This document shows, piece by piece, positions 6,278-10,484 of a stretch of 10,484 nucleotides of DNA. The notes beneath the pieces are model-generated. The model did no database searches. It saw only the letters and a list, made by a program, of their open reading frames with translations, and had not been told where the DNA came from. Position 1 is the stretch's first letter; every line of letters begins with the position of its first letter. Position numbers and translations under genes: made by a program. The DNA is from Candidatus Krumholzibacteriia bacterium (lineage in GTDB: Bacteria > Krumholzibacteriota > Krumholzibacteriia > LZORAL124-64-63): assembly GCA_030590265.1 (NCBI GenBank), contig JAUUYW010000089.1, forward strand, positions 1 through 10,484, given 5' to 3'.

Positions 6278-7468
6278 CTAGTCCTCAAGTCTAAACCAAT
6301 GACCAGTTCGGAGACAAATTTTCACCAAAAAAAGCATGATCGGAACTTCGATCAACACTCCTACCACCGTAGCCAAAGCAGCCCCCGATGACAGTCCGAA
6401 CAACATGACCGCCGTAGCGATCGCCACCTCAAAATGATTGGAAGCCCCAATCATTGCCGCGGGTGCCGCATCCATGTATCTCAGATTTAACAATCGGGCC
6501 AACCCATAACCAAGGCTGAAAATAGCCAAGGTTTGGATGGTCAAGGGAATGGCAATCCAAAGAATAGTCAAAGGATTGGCCAGAATAACCTCTCCCTTGA
6601 AAGAAAACAGCAGCACCAGAGTCGCTAACAAGGCCATAATTGTCACCGGTGTAAGGTAGTTCAGAAACTTTTCTTCAAACCATACCTTGCCTCGGCTGGC
6701 TACAATCCATTTCCGGGAAAAATATCCGGCGACCAGGGGTAAGGCCACGTAGGCACCAATTGAAAGTAAGAGTGCCTGCCACGGCACCGGCAAACGACCT
6801 ATCCCCAAGAGAAATCCGCCCAAAACACCGTACAGAACAAGCATTGTCAAGGAGTTGATGGCCACCATGACCAGAGTCAGGCCATCATTGCCACGGGCCA
6901 GGTAACTCCAAACCAGCACCATGGCTGTGCAGGGAGCTATACCCAACAAAATACAACCTGCCAGATAACTCCTCCACAAGGGGATTTGCAGCATTTTGAT
7001 TCCATCGACCAGAACAACCATCCCGGCCCCATGGCTGGCACCAACGGGCAGGTCTAATCCGAGGGGCATTTTGACCAAGTCCACCTCATCGGGACCGATA
7101 AATCCGCGGAAAAGAACTCCCAGAAAAAGCGAAGCCAGGGCATACATGGTGAACGGCTTGATGGCCCAATTGACCAAAAGAGTCAGGAAAATCGGTTTCA
7201 CGCTTTTTCCCGATTTCACCACCCGGGTGAAATCGATTTTTACCATGATGGGGTACATCATCAGAAAAAGGCATATGGCAATGGGAATCGAAACCACCGG
7301 TGCACCGTTATGATAGATCGCCATGCCATCAAGACTGTGGGCCAGATCAGGTGCAGCCTTGCCAAGAACAATGCCCCCAACAATGGCCAAACCGACCCAG
7401 ATCGAAAGGAATCGTTCAAAAACATTGGTCATTTTTCGATCACCGACCATTTGGGCGGATGTGGACAT
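6278..7468 (-). CDS. acr3: ACR3-family arsenite efflux permease
   Basis: 396-residue integral membrane protein with about ten hydrophobic segments, of the ACR3 (bile acid/arsenite/riboflavin transporter) family. These carriers export arsenite, and sometimes antimonite, across the inner membrane. Family signatures are GIAPCTAMVLVWSYLARGN, with the essential cysteine at Cys180, and GASNHFEVAIATA near the C-terminal end. Between two membrane segments at about residues 123-163 there is an extra, partly polar stretch including GLDLPVGASHGAG that short ACR3 proteins lack. The start at 7468-7466 has GGGAGA about eight bases upstream; an in-frame ATG at residue 13 is an alternative. It has its own promoter candidate. 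No arsR, arsC or arsA gene is adjacent within the window. Family assignment is confident; specificity for arsenite is inferred. Confidence 0.93.
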   Translation of the reverse strand: MSTSAQMVGDRKMTNVFERFLSIWVGLAIVGGIVLGKAAPDLAHSLDGMAIYHNGAPVVSIPIAICLFLMMYPIMVKIDFTRVVKSGKSVKPIFLTLLVNWAIKPFTMYALASLFLGVLFRGFIGPDEVDLVKMPLGLDLPVGASHGAGMVVLVDGIKMLQIPLWRSYLAGCILLGIAPCTAMVLVWSYLARGNDGLTLVMVAINSLTMLVLYGVLGGFLLGIGRLPVPWQALLLSIGAYVALPLVAGYFSRKWIVASRGKVWFEEKFLNYLTPVTIMALLATLVLLFSFKGEVILANPLTILWIAIPLTIQTLAIFSLGYGLARLLNLRYMDAAPAAMIGASNHFEVAIATAVMLFGLSSGAALATVVGVLIEVPIMLFLVKICLRTGHWFRLED

Positions 7469-7521
7469 AATGTCTCCCTGAATCCGTGAAAAACTACCTG
7501 AATTCTGAACTCATGAAGTAC

Positions 7522-7550
7522 ATTTTAGACCGTTCTGACGAAGACATCAA
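7522..7550 (-). promoter_or_regulatory. Sigma70-type promoter for the ACR3 gene
   Basis: On the minus strand TTGATG (7550-7545; four of six matches to -35) is followed after exactly 17 bases by TAAAAT (7527-7522; five of six matches to -10). The predicted start near 7515 would give a leader of about 47 bases ahead of the ACR3 ATG. The leader carries three TTCAG-type direct repeats (reverse complements at 7478-7483, 7498-7503 and 7505-7510), possibly regulatory. Confidence 0.6.
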
Positions 7551-7580
7551 GAGCGTAGGCGGATTGTCGTTAGATGTCTT
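7541..7580. promoter_or_regulatory. 8-bp inverted repeat overlapping the ACR3 -35 box (operator candidate)
   Basis: AAGACATC (7541-7548) and GATGTCTT (7573-7580) are perfect reverse complements whose starts are 32 bp apart, about three DNA turns. The left arm overlaps the -35 hexamer. A second, shorter inverted pair, CGTAGG (7554-7559) and CCTACG (7596-7601), is interleaved with it. No T-run follows on the minus strand, so a terminator for the upstream gene is unlikely. A repressor site is an inference; I do not recognise a named ArsR operator. Confidence 0.4.
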
Positions 7581-7608
7581 TTGCTAGATATCAAACCTAC
7601 GTTATTGA

Positions 7609-8478
7609 TCATGGTGCCCCCCAAAACAGCCTGCGTGCACCCCTGATCCCGCATTTCTGATACTGATTGTAGGCGACCGCTGCAGCCTCAACCACTGCCT
7701 CAGCGCCGTTGCCACCAACCCACGATTGAATGGCCGAATCTAGCGTGTATGCCTCTGGTGCCATCAGCCCCGTTGTGAGCAAGAGTGGGTGGGCATCAAG
7801 CAATTGGAGGTGATCAAGGAAGTACGACTTGCTGGCACACGCCAGAACCATGGCACTCCTTGGGGTAGACTTTGTCTCGGATGGGGATGGCATTTCGAGG
7901 GAAAATTCCATGAGTCCGTTGTGACCAACGTAGACCAGGAGGTGGGAAGCCCCTCCAGCTTGCAATTCGAGCGCTTCGGGTCCATGAGTCACGGCGACAG
8001 ATTCGGCTGAACCACCGGCCGACATACCAAGGAAGGCCTGCAACGCTTCCCGGATGCTTGCGCCATCCCAAGCATCGGCGACTATGTACACAGGAACAAA
8101 TTTTTCACCCCGATTCAATCTCGCGAAAAATACAGCACGGTCAAGTATTCGTGGATCAACTGATTGCCCTGCATCGATTCTGATCCAACTGGAAGCGCGA
8201 GGCAGATGAGTTCGGACCCCATATAGCGCACCCCAGTAAAGATTTGTCTGCGGATTTTGGCCATTGCCTAGTGCTTTGGGGACAGGGACAATCCCCTGGT
8301 TGGCATTGTCGCATAGTGCAACCACCACATGAATCACTATCGGTTTACCCGCCGCAAGATCAGCATTGATCCGAGCCTGTACAGCAGAACCCGTGCTAGC
8401 CGAAGTTGAACTTGCAACAGCGGCGGCCAGAAATAGGCCCATGAGCCCCACCCGATACTGCATGCTGAGATTCTTCAT
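7609..8478 (-). CDS. Exported protein of unknown function with caspase/CHAT-like His and Cys motifs
   Basis: 289 residues from the ATG at 8478-8476, chosen because GGGAG lies a few bases upstream and because it opens a signal peptide: MKNLSMQYR, then hydrophobic VGLMGLFLAAAVA, then a Ser/Thr/Ala-rich cleavage region near residues 23-32. An ATG seven codons earlier is possible. I do not recognise a named family. The mature part has VVVALCDNANQGIVPVP (52-67), GNGQNPQTNLYWGALYGV (71-88), a helix-rich middle, then LLVYVGHNGLMEF (His186) and AMVLACASKSYF (Cys214). A hydrophobic strand ending in GHxG followed by a strand ending in ACxS is the layout of the His/Cys dyad in clan CD peptidases such as caspases and CHAT proteins; this is inference. 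The C-terminal part has LLLTTGLMAPEAYTL and a helix. It lies 83 bp after the RND pump gene and may share its transcript. Role unknown. Confidence 0.8.
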   Translation of the reverse strand: MKNLSMQYRVGLMGLFLAAAVASSTSASTGSAVQARINADLAAGKPIVIHVVVALCDNANQGIVPVPKALGNGQNPQTNLYWGALYGVRTHLPRASSWIRIDAGQSVDPRILDRAVFFARLNRGEKFVPVYIVADAWDGASIREALQAFLGMSAGGSAESVAVTHGPEALELQAGGASHLLVYVGHNGLMEFSLEMPSPSETKSTPRSAMVLACASKSYFLDHLQLLDAHPLLLTTGLMAPEAYTLDSAIQSWVGGNGAEAVVEAAAVAYNQYQKCGIRGARRLFWGAP

Positions 8479-8561
8479 CCATTCTCCCAAAACATCCATA
8501 ACTTGGATGCCCGATGCATTTGTAATGTGGAATTTTCTTTCATGTACATTTTTAGACTCAA
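8479..8561. other. Short gap between RND pump gene and exported-protein gene
   Basis: 83 bp, AT-rich. On the minus strand a small CATCC/GGATG palindrome (8493-8509) lies just before the ribosome binding site of the next gene. I see no convincing promoter or terminator, so read-through from the pump gene is plausible. Confidence 0.5.
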
Positions 8562-10484
8562 TTACCCCAGACGCTCCTGCCGCCAGGAATACAAAACCGG
8601 CACAATAAACAACGTCAACAAAGCCATCATCATCCCCCCAAGTGATGGAATCGCCATGGGCACCATAATATCCGCCCCACGCCCATTGAGAGTCATAATC
8701 GGCAACAACGCCAAAATCGTAGTGGCGGATGTCATCAAAGCCGGTCGAACTCTTCTGGAAGCGCCTTCAACCACAGCCTGCCGGATGCCTGCGCGATCGC
8801 GAGGAGCCTGCCCATGGAATTTCTGATCCAAATAAGTCGCCATCAAAACACCATCATCGGTAGCAATGCCAAACAGCGCCAAAAATCCAACCCAAACCGC
8901 CACACTCAGATTCAGCTGATGCACATGGAACATCTCCCGCGCATCCACACCAAAAATGGAAAAATCAAGGAACCATCCCTGACCATAAAGCCAAATCATT
9001 ATGAACCCACCGGCCCAGGCCACAAAGACGCCTCCAAAAACCATGGCGGTGGTGACGACCGACCGAAATTGCAGGTAAAGCACAAGAAAAATAAACATCA
9101 GCGCCACTGGCAAAACCAACCGCAGGGTCTTCTCACTGCGCACCTGGTTTTCAAAACTCCCGGCAAAAACATAGCTCACGCCTTCAGGCAAATTCAGCTG
9201 ATCATTTTCCCGCAGGTGATCCAGATAGTTGCGCGCCGATTCCACCACTTCCACTTCGGCATACCCGGGTTTCCGGTCAAAAATAACATAACCTATGAGA
9301 AAGGTATCTTCACTCTTGATGGTCATGGGCCCGCGCACATAGCGCGTCTCCACCAAGTCGCCCAAAGGCACCGGCACACCATCGGCACCGTGAACCAGAA
9401 TGCTCTCGATTTCGTCCAGATCATCGCGCCGTTCACGGGCATAACGCACACGCACCGCATGACGGGCCCGGCCTTCGATGGTGGTGGTGGCAGTCATCCC
9501 TCCCACTGCGGTTTGGATGACATCCTGCACCGCCGAGACAGTGAGGCCGTGCCGGGCGATGGCCGCCCGGTTGATCACCATTTCCAGGTAGGGCTTGCCC
9601 ACCATGCGATCGGCAATCACGGTGTTGGACTGCACCATGGGCACATCCTTGAGATGCTTCTCGATGGCCAGGGCCGCAATTTCGATGGCTTCAAGGGTGG
9701 GCCCCTTCACTTTGACACCCATGGGCGCTCGCATGCCGCTTTGCAGCATCACCAGGCGCGTGCTGATGGGTTGGAGCTTGGGTGCGGAAGTCGTCCCGGT
9801 AATTTTCGTTACCCTGACGATTTCGTCCCAGATGTCGTCGGCATTCTTGATCTCATCGCGCCATTGGCGAAAATAGCGGCCGCCGTTGTCGGGGATCAAA
9901 TTTCCATCATCGTCACGAACAAACTGGTCGTTCGAAGAGTCAAAACGGAAACGGACACGGCGGCCGCTGTCATCACGTTTGTATTCGGATTTGTAGTTGA
10001 CCACGGTCTCGACCATGGAGATGGGTGCGGGATCCAAGGCGGTTGACGCCCGGCCCAGTTTTCCCACCACCTGTTCCACCTCGGGAATGCTGCGAATGGC
10101 CAGGTCCAAATGAGAAAGAACACCGGTGGCTTCGCCGATGGAAGCATGGGGCATGGTCGTCGGCATGTAGAGAAAAGAGCCTTCATCTAGAGGTGGCATG
10201 AACTCCTTGCCCAACCCTCGCCAGACATTGACGCCGAACACCAAAACCAAAATCGGTAACAGCAGAAACAGCTGTTTGTAGTTCAGGCACAAGGACAGAA
10301 TTCGAGGGTAAACCTTGCCGAACATTTCAAAGAGAAACAACAATCCACCAGCTAAAAGCAGAACAAAAAGAATATTCAAAAAGATGCTGCGTTCCGGCCC
10401 CAAAGGCAGCCATAAATGGGCCAGGAATACCCCTGCAATAACTGCTGGGATGAGATTGCGAAATTTTTTCGTCCGCCACCAAGG
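8562..10484 (-). CDS. Heavy-metal efflux RND pump, CusA/CzcA family (C-terminal 640 residues; runs off right edge)
   Basis: The frame is open to base 10484, so the 5' part lies outside the window; a TTG at 10403 is not a credible start, because in-frame coding continues above it with a membrane segment. This is the inner-membrane pump of a tripartite metal exporter driven by the proton gradient. Visible parts in order: membrane segments with FLNILFVLLLAGGLLFLFEMFG; the family motif GKEFMPPLDEGSFLYMP at the start of the second periplasmic domain; SMVETVVNYK; STRLVMLQSGMRAPMGVKVKG; AVGGMTATTTIEGRARHAVRVRY; and a block of membrane helices ending in VPVLYSWRQERLG and TAA at 8564-8562. The periplasmic loop before the helix at about 8960-8880 carries MFHVH. 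At positions where E. coli CusA has the proton-relay Glu939 and Lys984, this protein has Asp (8858-8856, in ATDDG) and Ala (8741-8739, in RPALMT). The metal cannot be assigned from sequence alone. Membrane-fusion and outer-membrane partners are not in view. Confidence 0.93.
   Translation of the reverse strand, partial: PWWRTKKFRNLIPAVIAGVFLAHLWLPLGPERSIFLNILFVLLLAGGLLFLFEMFGKVYPRILSLCLNYKQLFLLLPILVLVFGVNVWRGLGKEFMPPLDEGSFLYMPTTMPHASIGEATGVLSHLDLAIRSIPEVEQVVGKLGRASTALDPAPISMVETVVNYKSEYKRDDSGRRVRFRFDSSNDQFVRDDDGNLIPDNGGRYFRQWRDEIKNADDIWDEIVRVTKITGTTSAPKLQPISTRLVMLQSGMRAPMGVKVKGPTLEAIEIAALAIEKHLKDVPMVQSNTVIADRMVGKPYLEMVINRAAIARHGLTVSAVQDVIQTAVGGMTATTTIEGRARHAVRVRYARERRDDLDEIESILVHGADGVPVPLGDLVETRYVRGPMTIKSEDTFLIGYVIFDRKPGYAEVEVVESARNYLDHLRENDQLNLPEGVSYVFAGSFENQVRSEKTLRLVLPVALMFIFLVLYLQFRSVVTTAMVFGGVFVAWAGGFIMIWLYGQGWFLDFSIFGVDAREMFHVHQLNLSVAVWVGFLALFGIATDDGVLMATYLDQKFHGQAPRDRAGIRQAVVEGASRRVRPALMTSATTILALLPIMTLNGRGADIMVPMAIPSLGGMMMALLTLFIVPVLYSWRQERLG

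Noticed and set aside
8814..10046. Long plus-strand open frame of 410 codons
   Set aside because: It is antisense to the RND pump gene and shows a His/Gln-rich composition typical of shadow frames, with no motif.

Overview
All genes in this window lie on the minus strand, so biological reading order runs from high to low coordinates. The content points to an anaerobic bacterium, most likely a Desulfobacterota-type sulfate reducer or a related syntroph. The reason is a heterodisulfide-reductase-like (Hdr) electron-transfer cluster joined to NADH-dehydrogenase/hydrogenase-type subunits, a gene pairing typical of such organisms. No rRNA or taxonomic marker is present, so this is inference.

Right part (7.6-10.5 kb): the C-terminal half of a heavy-metal efflux RND pump (CusA/CzcA family) runs off the right edge. 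It is followed by an unrecognised exported protein with a spaced His...Cys pair. A short promoter region (7469-7608) then leads into an ACR3-family arsenite efflux permease (6278-7468). This block looks like a metal/metalloid resistance segment, with no transport partner genes or ArsR regulator in view.

Middle (5821-6277): an intergenic region of about 460 bp. It contains a 12-bp tandem repeat just after the ACR3 gene, an AT-rich stretch with an inverted repeat, and a convincing sigma70-type promoter (TTGACA, 17 bp, TAGGAT) reading leftward. A leader of about 150 nt with a small hairpin precedes the first gene of the left cluster.

Left part (1-5820): six tightly packed genes that look like one operon. 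In order they are hdrC, hdrB, an N-terminal half of HdrA, a NuoE-like protein, a NuoF-like protein, and a fusion of a NuoG-type N-terminal iron-sulfur module to the missing C-terminal half of HdrA. Four of the five junctions overlap by 1-4 bp; the fifth is 14 bp with a perfect Shine-Dalgarno. Together they predict a cytoplasmic complex in which NADH (NuoF FMN site) exchanges electrons, through a chain of Fe-S clusters, with an HdrA flavin. That flavin would split or merge electrons between HdrBC (disulfide-type substrate) and a low-potential carrier such as ferredoxin. The most notable point is that HdrA appears to be split into two polypeptides encoded at opposite sides of nuoEF, with the second half carrying the NuoG-like domain.
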